From: Trinickia soli
Lineage (GTDB): Bacteria; Pseudomonadota; Gammaproteobacteria; Burkholderiales; Burkholderiaceae
Length of the DNA stretch: 64,000 nt
Reading direction: 5' to 3'
Assembly: GCF_002879855.1 (NCBI RefSeq)
Contig: NZ_PNYB01000025.1
Location: forward strand, 1 to 64,000
The first letter of the stretch is position 1. Every line of letters begins with the position of its first letter. The position numbers were made by a program, and so were the translations under genes. Positions 29,591 through 41,214 of the stretch are shown in pieces. The notes under the pieces are model-generated. The model saw only the letters and a list, made by a program, of their open reading frames with translations. It made no database searches and was not told the DNA's origin.

Positions 29591-32164
29591 TCACAGGGCG
29601 ATCGCGCGCAGCAGTTCGGTCTCGACCTGGATTTGCAAGCGGCTATCTGCAAGGCCGCGTCCATCCAACAAGAACACGTCCTCGACGCGCTCGCCGAGCG
29701 TATTGATCCGCGCCGCATGGACGCCGACCCGATGCTCCGCCAGCACGCGCGCGATCGAATAAAGAAGCCCCGGCCGGTCGTTGGCCGACACGGACAGGAT
29801 GTAATACTGCCCCCGTTCGTCGGCTCGCAAGTCGACGCGCGGGGTGATGGGAAACGTCCGCGAAAGCCGCGAAAGGCGGCCCTTGGACGGCTCGGGCAGC
29901 GGCGCATCGGAGGACAGCCTTGCCGCGAGCTGCTGCTCGACGAGATTGGCGATGTCGCGGTAGTGCCCATCGTCGTGCTCGGTATGGGCCACGATGAAGT
30001 TGTCGAGCGCATACCCATGCCGCGTCGTATTGATGCGCGCGTCAAGTACGGACAAGCCGTTGCGATCGAAATAGGCGCAGATGCCGGCGAACAGGTCCGA
30101 GCGGTCGCGCACGTAGACGAGCACCTGCAGCGCCTCGCCGATCGGCGACGGACGCGCCCGCACGATCGGTGCCTCGGTGCGCACATGGCGGTACAGCACG
30201 CGGGTTTGCCAGGCGATATCGGCGGCGTCATGGCGCAGGAAGTAGCCCACGTCGAGTTCGTCCCACAGCGCGCAATGCGCTTTATCGGGCACGGTTTCAA
30301 GCCGCAACAGCGCGAGCGCTTCTTCCTGGCGCGTTTTCAGCTCCGAATGTTCATCAGGCCGCGCGCCGCCGAGCACGGCACGCGTCATTCGATAAAGATC
30401 TTCGAGCAGTTTGCCTTTCCACGTGTTCCAGACCTTGGGGCTGGTACCGCGAATGTCGGCCACGGTCAGCAGATAAAGGGCCGTGAGGCGGCGTTCATTG
30501 CCGACCAGTTCCGCGAACTGCGCGATAACTTGCGGATCGCTCGTGTCTTGTTTCTGCGCGACCTGGCTCATCGTCAGATGGTGCTGCACGAGCCAGACGA
30601 CGAGCGCGGAGTCGTCGGCGTCCATGCCGTGCTCGCGACAGAACCGACGCGCGTCGGCCATGCCGAGCGTCGAATGGTCGCCGCCGCGGCCTTTGGCGAT
30701 GTCATGAAACAGCGCGGCGACATAGAGCACCCATTGACGTTCGAAGTTGGCCATCAACTGGCTGCAGAACGGATATTCGTGCGCATGTTCGGCCAGCGCG
30801 AAGCGGCGCAGGTTGCGCAGCACCATCAGAATGTGCTGATCGACCGTGTAGACGTGATAAAGGTCGTGCTGCATCTGCCCGACGATACGCCGGAAATTGA
30901 GCAGATAGCGGCCGAGCACGCTCGTCTGATTCATGAGCCGCAGCGCGTGCGTGATGCCCTGCGGCTGCTTCAGAATTTCGATGAACTGCCGCCGGTTTTC
31001 GGGATCGCGCCGCCAGCGCGAATCCATGATCTCACGTGCGTTGTAGAGCGCGCGCAACGTGCGAGCCGAAAGTCCTTTCGTGCCTTGTGTCCTCTCGTAC
31101 AGCAGGAACGCTTCGAGAATTGCGGTGGGCGTGCGCTCGAACACATCGTCGCTGGCGATCTCGATCATCCCTTGCTTTTCGACGAAGCGTTCCGACAGTA
31201 CGCGCGTCACGCCGCTCGTGCGCGGGAACAACTGCGCTTCGATGTTCTGGATGAGAATCGTCGCCAACTGCGTGACGGCTTTGGCAGCCCAGTAATACCG
31301 ACGCATCAGCTGCTCGCTCGCCCGGCGAGCTTGCGTGGCGTTATATCCGAAGCTTTCCGCCGCGGCCGTTTGCAGATCGAACACGAGTACGTCCTGACGC
31401 CGCCCCGCAATGACGTGCAGCCTTGCGCGCAGCATCTTCAGGAAGGCCTCGTTGCGGCGCAGCTCGCGTGCCTCGCGCGCCGTGATCAGCCCGCGTTCGT
31501 CCAGTTCGCGCCAGCTTCGTCCGAAGCCGGCCGCGTGCGCGATCCACAGGATCAATTGCAAATCGCGCAGGCCGCCCGGGCTTTCCTTGACGTTTGGCTC
31601 GAGGCTATAGGGCGAATCCTGGAACTTCGCATGACGCTGACGCATTTCGAGGACTTTCGCCTGGAAGAATGCGCGTGCATCGAGCGTGTCGTTGAAGCGC
31701 AGGACGAAACGCTGGAACAGCGTGGTACTGCCCGTGATGCGCCGCGCCTCGAGCAGCGACGTGCGCACGGTGATGTCGTTGCCGGCCTCCTCGATGCATT
31801 GCGCGACGGTTCGCACGCTGCTGCCGAGTTCGAGCCCGAGGTCCCACGCCATGCCGATGAAGCGCTCGATTTGTGCGTCGAGTTCGGACGGCGCGTTGTC
31901 GGGTAACAGCACGAGGATGTCGATGTCGGAGTAGGGCGCGAGTTCGCCGCGGCCGTAGCCGCCTACGGCGACCAGCGCGCAGGTCGCAGGCAGTGCGCAA
32001 ACGTTCCAGGCGCGCCGCAGGGCGTCGTCGGTCGTGCGCGAAAGCGCCTGCATCAGCGCATCGACGCGATGGGCGCCCTTGAACTTCGCGAGCAATCCGG
32101 CTTTGGCTACGCGGTAATCGGCCTTGACCGACGCGGGATCCGTCACAACGGCGGCTTCACTCAT
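29591..32164 (-). CDS. glnD: PII uridylyltransferase/uridylyl-removing enzyme GlnD
   Basis: An 857-residue bifunctional nitrogen sensor that uridylylates PII when glutamine is low and removes UMP when glutamine is high. Domains in order: nucleotidyltransferase ([20 protein letters not shown]), a GlnE-like helical region, an HD hydrolase ([21 protein letters not shown]), and two C-terminal ACT domains (beginning near [16 protein letters not shown] and [16 protein letters not shown]). Start MSEAAVVTD at 32164 is preferred over an ATG six codons upstream. It follows map by 21 nt and precedes the pseudouridine synthase by 6 nt, forming a three-gene operon. Confidence 0.96.
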   Translation of the reverse strand: MSEAAVVTDPASVKADYRVAKAGLLAKFKGAHRVDALMQALSRTTDDALRRAWNVCALPATCALVAVGGYGRGELAPYSDIDILVLLPDNAPSELDAQIERFIGMAWDLGLELGSSVRTVAQCIEEAGNDITVRTSLLEARRITGSTTLFQRFVLRFNDTLDARAFFQAKVLEMRQRHAKFQDSPYSLEPNVKESPGGLRDLQLILWIAHAAGFGRSWRELDERGLITAREARELRRNEAFLKMLRARLHVIAGRRQDVLVFDLQTAAAESFGYNATQARRASEQLMRRYYWAAKAVTQLATILIQNIEAQLFPRTSGVTRVLSERFVEKQGMIEIASDDVFERTPTAILEAFLLYERTQGTKGLSARTLRALYNAREIMDSRWRRDPENRRQFIEILKQPQGITHALRLMNQTSVLGRYLLNFRRIVGQMQHDLYHVYTVDQHILMVLRNLRRFALAEHAHEYPFCSQLMANFERQWVLYVAALFHDIAKGRGGDHSTLGMADARRFCREHGMDADDSALVVWLVQHHLTMSQVAQKQDTSDPQVIAQFAELVGNERRLTALYLLTVADIRGTSPKVWNTWKGKLLEDLYRMTRAVLGGARPDEHSELKTRQEEALALLRLETVPDKAHCALWDELDVGYFLRHDAADIAWQTRVLYRHVRTEAPIVRARPSPIGEALQVLVYVRDRSDLFAGICAYFDRNGLSVLDARINTTRHGYALDNFIVAHTEHDDGHYRDIANLVEQQLAARLSSDAPLPEPSKGRLSRLSRTFPITPRVDLRADERGQYYILSVSANDRPGLLYSIARVLAEHRVGVHAARINTLGERVEDVFLLDGRGLADSRLQIQVETELLRAIAL

Positions 32165-32185
32165 GGCGGAGGCGCAAACCACCGT

Positions 32186-32992
32186 CTACGCCGCGACGGC
32201 GATCGACGGCTTGGCCGGCGTGCCTGCCGATACGGTCAGCACGTCGTAGCCGGTGTCGGTCACGAGCACCGTATGCTCCCACTGGGCCGACAGGCTGCGG
32301 TCCTTGGTTTTCACCGTCCACTGATCGGGCATTGTGCGAATTTCGCGCCGGCCTGCGTTGATCATCGGCTCGATCGTGAAGATCATGCCCTTTTGTAGTT
32401 CGAGGCCCGTGCCGGGCCGGCCGTAGTGCAGGATCTGCGGATCTTCGTGGAACACCTTGCCGATGCCGTGCCCGCAGTACTCGCGCACGACGCTGTAACC
32501 GCTCGCCTCGGCGTGGCGCTGAATGGCGTGGCCGATGTCGCCGAGGTGCGCGCCGGGACGCACCTGCTCGATGCCGAGCCACATGCATTCGTAGGTGGTT
32601 TGCGCGAGTCGCCTGGCGAGAATCGAGCCTTCGCCGGCGATGAACATGCGGCTTGTATCGCCGAAGTAGCCGTCCTTGATGACAGTGATGTCGATGTTCA
32701 GCGCGTCGCCCGACTTGACCACCTTATCGCCCGGAATGCCGTGGCAGATGACGTCGTTGACGGAAATGCAGGTGGCTTTCGGGTACGGCGGATAGCCGGG
32801 CGGCTGGTAATTGAGCGGTGCCGGGATCGTGCCCTGCACGTCCAGCATGTAGTTGTGACAGAGCCGGTCGAGTTCTGCCGTGGTCACGCCGGGTTTGACG
32901 AACGGGGTGATGTAGTCGAGCACCTCGCTCGCCAGACGGCACGCGACGCGCATTTTCGCGATGTCGTCTTCGTTTTTGATCGTAATTGCCAT
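32186..32992 (-). CDS. map: Methionine aminopeptidase, type I
   Basis: A 268-residue dinuclear metalloprotease that removes initiator methionine. Metal ligands are seen in order: the aspartates in ALNIDITVIKDGYFGDTSRM, the histidine in CGHGIGKVFHEDPQ, the glutamate in FTIEPMIN and the C-terminal glutamate in QWEHTVLVT. Length and motifs fit a housekeeping type I enzyme. It is divergent from rpsB across about 510 bp, the usual proteobacterial arrangement, and is first in the map-glnD-pseudouridine synthase operon. Confidence 0.96.
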   Translation of the reverse strand: MAITIKNEDDIAKMRVACRLASEVLDYITPFVKPGVTTAELDRLCHNYMLDVQGTIPAPLNYQPPGYPPYPKATCISVNDVICHGIPGDKVVKSGDALNIDITVIKDGYFGDTSRMFIAGEGSILARRLAQTTYECMWLGIEQVRPGAHLGDIGHAIQRHAEASGYSVVREYCGHGIGKVFHEDPQILHYGRPGTGLELQKGMIFTIEPMINAGRREIRTMPDQWTVKTKDRSLSAQWEHTVLVTDTGYDVLTVSAGTPAKPSIAVAA

Positions 32993-33504
32993 GGGTGCGA
33001 GCCTGGAACGGTGAATACGGGAGGGTGCGGGTATGCAATGGGTGGATTATCGCACCATATGCGGCCAATGGCGGACTGGCGGGGCCGTCCTGCACGTAGG
33101 CACGCGCCAGGTGCCCGTTCGGTGCTGATCTGTTGCCCGTTTGGCGGTCACGCGTTCTGCGCGCCCGGGACAGCGGAAGGGGTCCAGCCCGTGCGGTTGC
33201 TGCGCTGCGGCACGGCCGGCGGCCCGCGCGCGCGGGGACGAGCGTCGACTTGAGGGCGGCAATTGCGGCGTGATATACTTTCGGGCTAGTCACCTCCTGA
33301 GATCGGGGGCTTGCATGTGTCGCTTCAGTGCCACGCATGCGGGCAGCGCGGTCCGGGGGCGGCTGGCGTTGTATCCGTTGCATCCATTCGCAAGCCGGCG
33401 CACCCAGGGTGCCGAGCCGCGGCCCCGTGAACGTTCGGTGAATGTTTCGCGTGGCGCGGCCGGTACGGCGGCCGGCTTAAGACCTAACCCTCGCGGAGAA
33501 TTTC
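32993..33504. promoter_or_regulatory. Divergent map/rpsB intergenic region with long rpsB leader
   Basis: No gene is supported in this 512-bp gap. The right part holds the rpsB promoter candidate (33250-33279) and about 215 nt of transcribed leader rich in GC hairpins before the rpsB start, which has GCGGAG upstream. In other bacteria S2 controls its own operon through the leader; that is possible here but I could not match a known leader fold. The map side shows no clear promoter. Confidence 0.5.
33250..33279 (+). promoter_or_regulatory. Candidate sigma-70 promoter of rpsB
   Basis: TTGAGG at 33250-33255 and TATACT at 33274-33279 are separated by 18 nt, giving four and five matches to the sigma-70 -35 and -10 consensus. 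The hexamers stand out in a GC-rich intergenic region and face rpsB. Confidence 0.65.
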
Positions 33505-34257
33505 ATGGCAGTCACTATGCGTCAGATGCTGGAAGCCGGCGTCCACTTTGGTCACCAAACGCGCTTCTGGAATCCCAAGATGGCCCCGTTCATCTTCGGT
33601 CATCGCAACAAGATTCACATCATCAACCTCGAAAAGACGCTGCCGATGTACAACGACGCGCTGAAGTACGTGCGTCAATTGGCGGCCAATCGCGGCACGA
33701 TTCTGTTCGTCGGTACGAAGCGCCAGTCGCGCGACACGATCGCGGAAGAGGCGCAACGCGCCGGTATGCCGTTTGTCAACGCCCGTTGGCTCGGTGGCAT
33801 GCTGACGAACTTCAAGACGCTGAAGGTGTCGATCAAGCGTTTGAAGGACATGGAAGCGGCGGTCGAGGCCGGTGAGCTCGAGAAGATGAGCAAGAAGGAA
33901 GCGCTGTTGTTCGAACGCGAAATCGCCAAGCTGCAAAAGTCGATCGGCGGCGTGAAGGACATGGGCGGCATTCCCGACGCAATTTTCGTCGTCGACGTCG
34001 GCTACCACAAGATTGCCGTGACGGAAGCGAACAAGCTGGGCGTGCCCGTCATCGCCGTGGTCGATACGAACCACTCGCCGGAAGGCATCGACTATGTGAT
34101 CCCGGGCAACGACGACGCGAGCAAGGCCGTGGCGCTGTACGCGCAAGGCGTTGCCGACGCGATCCTCGAAGGCCGTGCGAACGCGGTCAATGAAGTCGTT
34201 CAAGCCGCGCGCGGCACCGAAGGCGACGAGTTCGTCGAGGTGGGCGGGGAGCAGTAA
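33505..34257 (+). CDS. rpsB: 30S ribosomal protein S2
   Basis: A 250-residue S2 protein of the small ribosomal subunit. The conserved start [19 protein letters not shown], the [15 protein letters not shown] segment, FVGTKRQ and the [18 protein letters not shown] / [20 protein letters not shown] blocks are intact. It is the first gene of the long plus-strand translation and envelope cluster. An intrinsic terminator follows before tsf. Confidence 0.98.
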   Translation: MAVTMRQMLEAGVHFGHQTRFWNPKMAPFIFGHRNKIHIINLEKTLPMYNDALKYVRQLAANRGTILFVGTKRQSRDTIAEEAQRAGMPFVNARWLGGMLTNFKTLKVSIKRLKDMEAAVEAGELEKMSKKEALLFEREIAKLQKSIGGVKDMGGIPDAIFVVDVGYHKIAVTEANKLGVPVIAVVDTNHSPEGIDYVIPGNDDASKAVALYAQGVADAILEGRANAVNEVVQAARGTEGDEFVEVGGEQ

Positions 34258-34275
34258 AGCAGCCCCGCTGCCGGC

Positions 34276-34309
34276 AAAAAAGGGGGCTTTCGATAGGCCC
34301 CCTTTTTTT
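34276..34309 (+). terminator. Intrinsic terminator between rpsB and tsf
   Basis: Arms AAAAAAGGGGGC (34276-34287) and GCCCCCTTTTTT (34297-34308) with a 9-nt loop and a T7 tract form a strong rho-independent terminator, 18 nt after the rpsB stop and about 105 nt before tsf. It probably lowers downstream expression relative to rpsB. The A-tract on the left could make it partly bidirectional. Confidence 0.88.
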
Positions 34310-34413
34310 AAATGTCGGCGCAATAGGCGGTGCGTTCCATGCGCCGCGAACGAATGCCTGCCGTTCGCATCGAAAGCGGGCGGCGAATGAAAGACAGACT
34401 CAAGGAGCGAATG

Positions 34414-35295
34414 ATGGCGGCAATTACCGCAAGCATGGTTGCAGAACTGCGCGCGAAGACCGATGCGCCGATGATGGAGTGCAAAAAGGCCTTGACGGAA
34501 GCCGACGGCGACATGGGTCGCGCCGAAGAGCTGCTGCGCGTCAAGCTCGGCAACAAGGCCAGCAAGGCAGCTTCGCGCGTCACGGCTGAAGGTGTGATCG
34601 TTTCGCACATTGGCAGCAACGCCGGTGCGCTCGTCGAACTGAACTGCGAAACCGATTTCGTCGCGAAGAACGACGATTTCAATGCGTTCGCCAAGCAAGT
34701 GGCCGAGCTCGTCGTGTCGCAAAACCCGGCCGACGTGGCTGCGCTGTCGGCGCTGCCGCTGAACGGTGCGACGGTGGACGCGGTGCGCCTCGCGCTGGTC
34801 GGCAAGATCGGCGAAAACCTTTCGATTCGCCGCTTTGCCCGCTTCGAAACGTCGAACAAGCTGGCCGCGTACCTGCACGGCACGCGCATCGGCGTGCTCG
34901 TCGAATACACGGGTGCGGACGAGCAGGTCGGCAAGGACGTCGCGATGCACGTGGCGGCCATGAAGCCGGTTTCGCTGTCGTCGGACGACGTGCCGGCCGA
35001 GCTGATCGCCAAGGAGCGCAGCATTGCCGAGCAAAAGGCCGCCGAATCTGGCAAGCCGGCCGAGATCGTCGCAAAGATGGTCGAGGGCAGCGTGCAGAAA
35101 TACCTGAAGGAAGTGTCGCTGCTGAACCAGCCGTTCGTGAAGAATGACAAGCAGACGATTGAACAGATGCTGAAGGCCGCAGGTGCTTCGGTGCAGAAGT
35201 TCGCGCTGTTCGTCGTCGGCGAGGGCATTGAAAAGCGTCAAGACGATTTCGCCGCCGAAGTGGCCGCGCAAGTCGCCGCTGCAAAGCAGCAGTAA
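34414..35295 (+). CDS. tsf: Translation elongation factor Ts
   Basis: A 293-residue guanine-nucleotide exchange factor for EF-Tu. The N-terminal UBA-like domain reads [20 protein letters not shown] and contains the conserved [12 protein letters not shown]; the [10 protein letters not shown] motif that contacts EF-Tu is present. Start at the second of two adjacent ATGs is chosen by family length; AAGGAG lies 5-8 nt upstream. It follows rpsB beyond an internal terminator. Confidence 0.97.
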   Translation: MAAITASMVAELRAKTDAPMMECKKALTEADGDMGRAEELLRVKLGNKASKAASRVTAEGVIVSHIGSNAGALVELNCETDFVAKNDDFNAFAKQVAELVVSQNPADVAALSALPLNGATVDAVRLALVGKIGENLSIRRFARFETSNKLAAYLHGTRIGVLVEYTGADEQVGKDVAMHVAAMKPVSLSSDDVPAELIAKERSIAEQKAAESGKPAEIVAKMVEGSVQKYLKEVSLLNQPFVKNDKQTIEQMLKAAGASVQKFALFVVGEGIEKRQDDFAAEVAAQVAAAKQQ

Positions 35296-35301
35296 GCGTA
35301 G

Positions 35302-36204
<903 letters not shown>

Positions 36205-36298
36205 ACTCCCGGAATATAAGCGGGACGCATTTCCGTTTGCGGCGCCAAGGCTCCGTTGACGGGCGCATCCGCACTGTGATGAAGTTTTGGAGGTCTAA

Positions 36299-36859
36299 AT
36301 GAGTGTGGCAGAGGTCAAGAAGGGCGCCGATCAGAAAATGCAACGTTCGATCGAAGCGTTCAAGAACGATTTGGCGAAAATCCGCACCGGTCGTGCCCAC
36401 ACGGGTCTGCTCGACCACATTCAGGTCGACTACTACGGCTCGAACGTGCCTATCTCGCAGGTGGCCAATCTGACGCTGATCGACGCGCGTACGATCGGTG
36501 TGCAGCCTTGGGAAAAGAAGATGGTCGCGGTGGTCGAAAAGGCGATTCGCGAATCCGACCTGGGCCTGAACCCCGCCACGCAGGGCGATTTGATTCGCGT
36601 GCCAATGCCCGCGTTGACGGAAGAGCGCCGCCGTGAACTGACGAAAGTCGTCAAGAGCGAAGGCGAGACGGCGAAGGTTGCGGTGCGCAACCTGCGCCGC
36701 GATGCGAACGAACAGCTCAAAAAGCTCGTCAAAGACAAAGAGATCTCGGAAGACGACGAACGTCGCGCGAGCGACGAAGTGCAAAAGCTCACCGACAAAT
36801 ACGTTGCCGAGGTCGACAAGCTCGTTCACTCGAAAGAAGCCGAGATCATGACCGTCTGA
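36299..36859 (+). CDS. frr: Ribosome recycling factor
   Basis: A 186-residue tRNA-mimic that, with EF-G, splits the post-termination ribosome. The conserved [21 protein letters not shown] segment and the [21 protein letters not shown] and [20 protein letters not shown] helices are complete. GGAGG lies 6 nt before the ATG. pyrH-frr order is the usual proteobacterial one. Confidence 0.98.
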   Translation: MSVAEVKKGADQKMQRSIEAFKNDLAKIRTGRAHTGLLDHIQVDYYGSNVPISQVANLTLIDARTIGVQPWEKKMVAVVEKAIRESDLGLNPATQGDLIRVPMPALTEERRRELTKVVKSEGETAKVAVRNLRRDANEQLKKLVKDKEISEDDERRASDEVQKLTDKYVAEVDKLVHSKEAEIMTV

Positions 36860-36917
36860 GGCTCGTTCGTCTCGACGTGTTGCTTCTTCTTTTTCTGCAG
36901 TCTGAGTCCCGGCGGCC

Positions 36918-37715
36918 ATGACCTATACCAGCTCTACCGTTCGCGTGCCTGATGTTGCGGCTGTACCGCGGCATATCGCGATCATCATGGACGGCAACGG
37001 CCGTTGGGCGACGCAGCGTCGGCTGCCGCGCGTGGCCGGCCATACGCGCGGCGTCGAAGCGGTGCGCACGGCTGTCGAAGCCTGCGCGCGCGCCGGTGTC
37101 GAGTATCTGACGCTGTTCGCATTCAGTTCCGAGAACTGGCGTCGGCCTGTCGACGAGGTGTCGTTCCTGATGCGGCTGTTCGTCACCGCGCTGGAGCGCG
37201 AGGTCGGCAAGCTGCACGCCAACGGTATCCGGCTGCGCGTCGTGGGCGATTTGTCGCTTTTCGACACGCGCGTGCAGGAGTTGATCCGCCGAGCCGAAAC
37301 CAAGACGGCCCGCAATACGCGCCTGACGCTGACGATCGCCGCGAACTACGGCGGGCGCTGGGACATCATGCAAGCCGCACGTAAGCTGGCCGAGCAGTCG
37401 GTCAACGAGGGCAGAGTGGTCGACATCGACGAAGCGGCCCTGGCGCAACATCTGGCGCTGGCCTACGCCCCCGAGCCTGATCTGTTTATCCGCACGGGCG
37501 GTGAAACGCGCATCAGCAACTTCTTGCTCTGGCAGCTCGCCTATACGGAGCTTTACTTCACCGATGCGTACTGGCCCGATTTCGACGCCAATGCGCTGTC
37601 CGACGCGATTGCCTCTTATGGACGCCGCGAGCGCCGCTTTGGCCGTACGAGTGCGCAACTCGAGCCGCAGCGGCAGGGCGCGTCCTCGCAAAACGCCGAT
37701 TCCCTCCCATGCTGA
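36918..37715 (+). CDS. uppS: Undecaprenyl diphosphate synthase (isoprenyl transferase)
   Basis: A 265-residue cis-prenyltransferase that elongates farnesyl diphosphate to the C55 carrier lipid used for peptidoglycan and O-antigen. The catalytic aspartate D25 lies in [20 protein letters not shown]; the C-terminal [20 protein letters not shown] and FTDAYWPDF motifs are present. The last 7 nt overlap cdsA. It follows frr by 58 bp. Confidence 0.96.
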   Translation: MTYTSSTVRVPDVAAVPRHIAIIMDGNGRWATQRRLPRVAGHTRGVEAVRTAVEACARAGVEYLTLFAFSSENWRRPVDEVSFLMRLFVTALEREVGKLHANGIRLRVVGDLSLFDTRVQELIRRAETKTARNTRLTLTIAANYGGRWDIMQAARKLAEQSVNEGRVVDIDEAALAQHLALAYAPEPDLFIRTGGETRISNFLLWQLAYTELYFTDAYWPDFDANALSDAIASYGRRERRFGRTSAQLEPQRQGASSQNADSLPC

Positions 37716-38530
37716 AGACGCGGGTCATCACCGCCGTCGTCCTGCTGGCGGTGCTGCTGCCGGTCACACTGTTTGCACCGGTGGCCGGTTTTGGCGCGCT
37801 GATCGCGATCGTGCTCGTGTTCGGCGCCTGGGAATGGGCTCGCCTGCTTAAATTCACGGGCCTCGCGCCGGTCGGCTATGCGGTGCTCGCTGCATTGGCG
37901 CTGGCTGCCAGTACGCGGCTCGGCATCGGTGTGCGTGCGGCCCGGCCGTTGTTCGAGGCGGCAGCCGTGTTTTGGGTGCTCGCCGGGCCGTTCGTGCTCG
38001 TGCGCAAGCCGACGCTCGCGCACGGCGCCTGGCGGCTGTTTTTGATCATCGCCGGCCTGGTCTCTCTGGTGGCGTGCTGGCACGCGCTCGTCGCGGCCCG
38101 CGTTCTCGGCGTATCGTTCGTGTTGTCGGTCCTGCTCGTCGTCTGGTTGGCCGATATCGGCGCATACTTTGCCGGCAAGGCGTTCGGCAAACACAAGCTC
38201 GCGCCCGCGATCAGTCCTGGCAAGACCTGGGAGGGCGCGGTCGGCGGCTGGTTGGCTGTGCTTGTCGTAGCGTTGATCGTCATGGCGTCGCACGCGTTCG
38301 AGCCTACGCTCGTGTCGACGCTCGTGCAGCGCATCGGGGTCGTGCGCGCGCTACTTGTGCTGACGGTGCTCGTTGCATTCAGTATCGTCGGCGATTTGTT
38401 CGAATCGATGCTCAAGCGTCAGGCGGGCGTGAAAGATTCGAGTGCGCTGCTGCCGGGACATGGCGGCGTGCTCGACCGCATCGACGCACTGTTGCCGGTG
38501 TTGCCGCTTGCGATGCTGGTCATCGGTTAG
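37709..38530 (+). CDS. cdsA: Phosphatidate cytidylyltransferase
   Basis: A 273-residue polytopic membrane enzyme that makes CDP-diacylglycerol from phosphatidate and CTP. Several hydrophobic helices cover most of the protein, and the C-terminal signature is present as [20 protein letters not shown] followed by the [20 protein letters not shown] motif. It starts within uppS and is followed by dxr after 10 bp. Confidence 0.95.
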   Translation: MLKTRVITAVVLLAVLLPVTLFAPVAGFGALIAIVLVFGAWEWARLLKFTGLAPVGYAVLAALALAASTRLGIGVRAARPLFEAAAVFWVLAGPFVLVRKPTLAHGAWRLFLIIAGLVSLVACWHALVAARVLGVSFVLSVLLVVWLADIGAYFAGKAFGKHKLAPAISPGKTWEGAVGGWLAVLVVALIVMASHAFEPTLVSTLVQRIGVVRALLVLTVLVAFSIVGDLFESMLKRQAGVKDSSALLPGHGGVLDRIDALLPVLPLAMLVIG

Positions 38531-38540
38531 AGATAGGAAT

Positions 38541-39764
38541 ATGAACAAACGTCTGACATTGCTCGGGTCCACGGGCTCGATCGGCGAAAGTACGCTCGAC
38601 GTCGTCGCCCGCCATCCGGACCGCTTCGCGGTCCATGCGCTGACAGCGCACCGCAACGGGGACAAGCTTGTCGCCCAGTGCCTGCGCTTCAGGCCCGAGG
38701 TCGCTGTCGTCGGTGATGCCGACACGGCCGCCCGCGTGGAAGCGCAACTCAAAGCGGCCGGCTGCAACACGCAGGTCGCGTATGGTCCTGACGCCCTGGT
38801 GCAAGTCGCGCAAAGCGCGCAATGCGACACCGTGGTCGCGGCGATCGTCGGTGCGGCCGGGCTGGCCCCGACGCTGGCTGCGGCGCGTGCGGGCAAGCGC
38901 ATTCTGCTCGCCAATAAAGAAGCGCTGGTCATGTCGGGCGGCATCTTCATGGACGCCGTGCGCGATCATGATGCGACGTTGTTGCCGGTCGACAGCGAGC
39001 ACAACGCGATCTTCCAATGCCTGCCGCGCGACATCGCCGAACATGGCGGCGTCACGAAAATCATTCTGACTGCGTCAGGCGGTCCGTTCCGTACGCGCGA
39101 GCCCGCCACGCTCGTCGATGTCACGCCCGAACAAGCGTGCAAGCATCCGAACTGGGTCATGGGTCGCAAGATTTCGGTCGACTCGGCCACGATGATGAAC
39201 AAAGGCCTCGAAGTGATCGAGGCGCATTGGCTGTTCAGCTTGCCAGGCGAGCGCATCGAGGTGCTGATTCATCCGCAAAGCGTCATTCATTCGCTTGTTT
39301 CGTATGCCGATGGCTCGGTGCTCGCACAACTCGGCAACCCCGACATGCGTACGCCGATCGCGCATGCACTTGCTTTTCCGGACCGGGTCGATTCGGGCGT
39401 CGCGCAGCTCGATCTTGCCCAGATCGCCACGCTGCAGTTCGAAAAGCCCGATTACGCGCGCTTTCCGTGCCTCGCGCTCGCAATGCAGGCGCTCGCCGCC
39501 GGCGGTGTCGCCAGTGCGGCACTCAATGCAGCCAACGAGGTGGCCGTAGACGCGTTTCTCGAACGCCGAATCGGCTTCATGGAGATCGGGCGCGTTGTCC
39601 AGTCCGTGCTGGACGGCCTGTCCAATCGCACGCCCAGCGGCCTCGCCGACGTGCTCGACGCCGATGCCGACGCACGTCGCGCGGCGCGCGAGTTCATTGC
39701 CGGCGGTGCGCACATCATCCTGACGACTGATCGCACAGGCTCGATCGATCGCGCTATGCAGTGA
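38541..39764 (+). CDS. dxr: 1-deoxy-D-xylulose 5-phosphate reductoisomerase
   Basis: A 407-residue NADPH-dependent enzyme that commits DXP to the MEP pathway of isoprenoid synthesis. NADPH-binding [14 protein letters not shown] opens the protein; the metal and substrate residues are in [33 protein letters not shown] and [20 protein letters not shown]. The start at 38541 (MNKRLTLLG) is set by family alignment; upstream in-frame sequence is the end of cdsA. It supplies precursors used by uppS in the same cluster. Confidence 0.96.
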   Translation: MNKRLTLLGSTGSIGESTLDVVARHPDRFAVHALTAHRNGDKLVAQCLRFRPEVAVVGDADTAARVEAQLKAAGCNTQVAYGPDALVQVAQSAQCDTVVAAIVGAAGLAPTLAAARAGKRILLANKEALVMSGGIFMDAVRDHDATLLPVDSEHNAIFQCLPRDIAEHGGVTKIILTASGGPFRTREPATLVDVTPEQACKHPNWVMGRKISVDSATMMNKGLEVIEAHWLFSLPGERIEVLIHPQSVIHSLVSYADGSVLAQLGNPDMRTPIAHALAFPDRVDSGVAQLDLAQIATLQFEKPDYARFPCLALAMQALAAGGVASAALNAANEVAVDAFLERRIGFMEIGRVVQSVLDGLSNRTPSGLADVLDADADARRAAREFIAGGAHIILTTDRTGSIDRAMQ

Positions 39765-39771
39765 GACGGCG

Positions 39772-41145
39772 ATGAACCTGCTGATCGAAGTCGTTGCATT
39801 CGTGGTCGCGATCGGCGTGCTCGTCGTCGTACACGAATATGGGCACTACAGTGTCGCGCGGCTTTGCGGCGTAAAAGTGCTGCGGTTTTCGATCGGTTTC
39901 GGGCGGCCGCTCGCCAGTTGGGTCGGCCGTAAATCGGGCACCGAATGGACTATTTCGGCGTTGCCGCTGGGCGGCTACGTCAAAATGCTCGACGAGCGCG
40001 ATTCGGGCCCCGGCATCGCGCCCGCCGATCTGCCGTACGCGTTCAATCGTCAACACGTCGCCAAACGTATGGCGATCGTACTGGCGGGACCGGCTGCCAA
40101 TTTCCTCCTGGCGATCGCCTTATTCGCCGTTGTCTTTGCGACGGGGGTAACCGAGCCCGTCGCCACGCTCGCCACGCCGCCTGCCGGCAGCGTGGCGGCG
40201 CGGGCGGGGTTCGACGGCGGCGAAACGGTCGTCTCGATCGGTGACGAGCACGGGGCAGACATCGAGCCCGTGCGCTCGTGGTCGGACTTGCGGTGGAAGC
40301 TGCTCGACGCGGCGTTCGACCATCGGCGCGTCGTCCTGCGGGCGCATGACGGCCGCGGAACATACGATTTTCAAGTCGATTTGCGCAATCTCGACGAACG
40401 CGATCTCGACGATGATTTCCTGACCAAACTCGGCTTCGATCAGGGCGGCACGCTGTCGGTCGCGGGCGTGGAGCCGGGCAGCGCCGCCGAGCGGGCCGGT
40501 CTGCAGGCAGGCGACACACTGCGCACGGCGGGCGGCGCGGCGATCGACGGCGCGCAAGCGTTCATCGCCTACGTACAGGCACACGCAGGGCGTGCGATCA
40601 CGCTGGGTATCGACCGTGGCTCGCCCGCGCAGCGGCTGTCTCTGACCGTCGTGCCCGACGCGAAGCAGGATCCGCATACCGGCGCGGCATCGGGGCGAAT
40701 CGGCGCGGCGCTCGCGACACACGTCCAAACGGTCGACGTGCGCTATGGCCTGTTCGATAGCGTGGCCCGCAGTGCGCAACGCACCTGGGACATCGCGGTG
40801 TATTCGCTGCGGATGTTCGGACGCATGCTGACGGGGCAGGCCTCGTTGAAGAATCTATCGGGGCCCGTGACGATCGCCGACTATGCGGGCAAAAGTGCTC
40901 AACTGGGCTGGGCGCCGTTTCTTTCGTTCCTCTCGCTCGTCAGCATCAGCCTCGGCGTGCTGAACTTATTGCCGATTCCCGTTTTGGACGGGGGGCATCT
41001 GTTATATTATTTGGTTGAAGCCGCCACCGGCAAAGCCGTGTCGGAACGGTGGCAACTCGTTCTGCAAAGGGTTGGCCTCGTGTGCATCGTCGTACTGTCG
41101 GCGATTGCGCTCTTCAACGATCTGGCTCGTTTAATCCATTTTTAA
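39772..41145 (+). CDS. rseP: Site-2 zinc metalloprotease RseP
   Basis: A 457-residue intramembrane protease that cleaves anti-sigma factors such as RseA and clears signal-peptide remnants. HEYGH at residues 21-25 gives two zinc ligands and the catalytic glutamate in the first helix; the third ligand lies in the C-terminal NLLPIPVLDGGH motif. Two periplasmic PDZ-like regions lie in about 115-290 (for example SVAGVEPGSAAERAGLQAGD). It is 7 bp after dxr and 69 bp before bamA, the standard envelope-assembly order. Confidence 0.96.
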   Translation: MNLLIEVVAFVVAIGVLVVVHEYGHYSVARLCGVKVLRFSIGFGRPLASWVGRKSGTEWTISALPLGGYVKMLDERDSGPGIAPADLPYAFNRQHVAKRMAIVLAGPAANFLLAIALFAVVFATGVTEPVATLATPPAGSVAARAGFDGGETVVSIGDEHGADIEPVRSWSDLRWKLLDAAFDHRRVVLRAHDGRGTYDFQVDLRNLDERDLDDDFLTKLGFDQGGTLSVAGVEPGSAAERAGLQAGDTLRTAGGAAIDGAQAFIAYVQAHAGRAITLGIDRGSPAQRLSLTVVPDAKQDPHTGAASGRIGAALATHVQTVDVRYGLFDSVARSAQRTWDIAVYSLRMFGRMLTGQASLKNLSGPVTIADYAGKSAQLGWAPFLSFLSLVSISLGVLNLLPIPVLDGGHLLYYLVEAATGKAVSERWQLVLQRVGLVCIVVLSAIALFNDLARLIHF

Positions 41146-41214
41146 AGTGTCCGGCGGCGCGCGTTTGCGAGCGCCGCGGCGGACAGATGCAGCTAAAAAC
41201 ACTGGGGAAGCACG

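Noticed and set aside
28433-31906. 1157-codon plus-strand open frame across the pseudouridine synthase and glnD genes
   Set aside because: It runs antisense to two well-supported genes, has shuffled Arg/Ala/His-rich composition and no recognisable domain. GC-rich third positions produce such frames.
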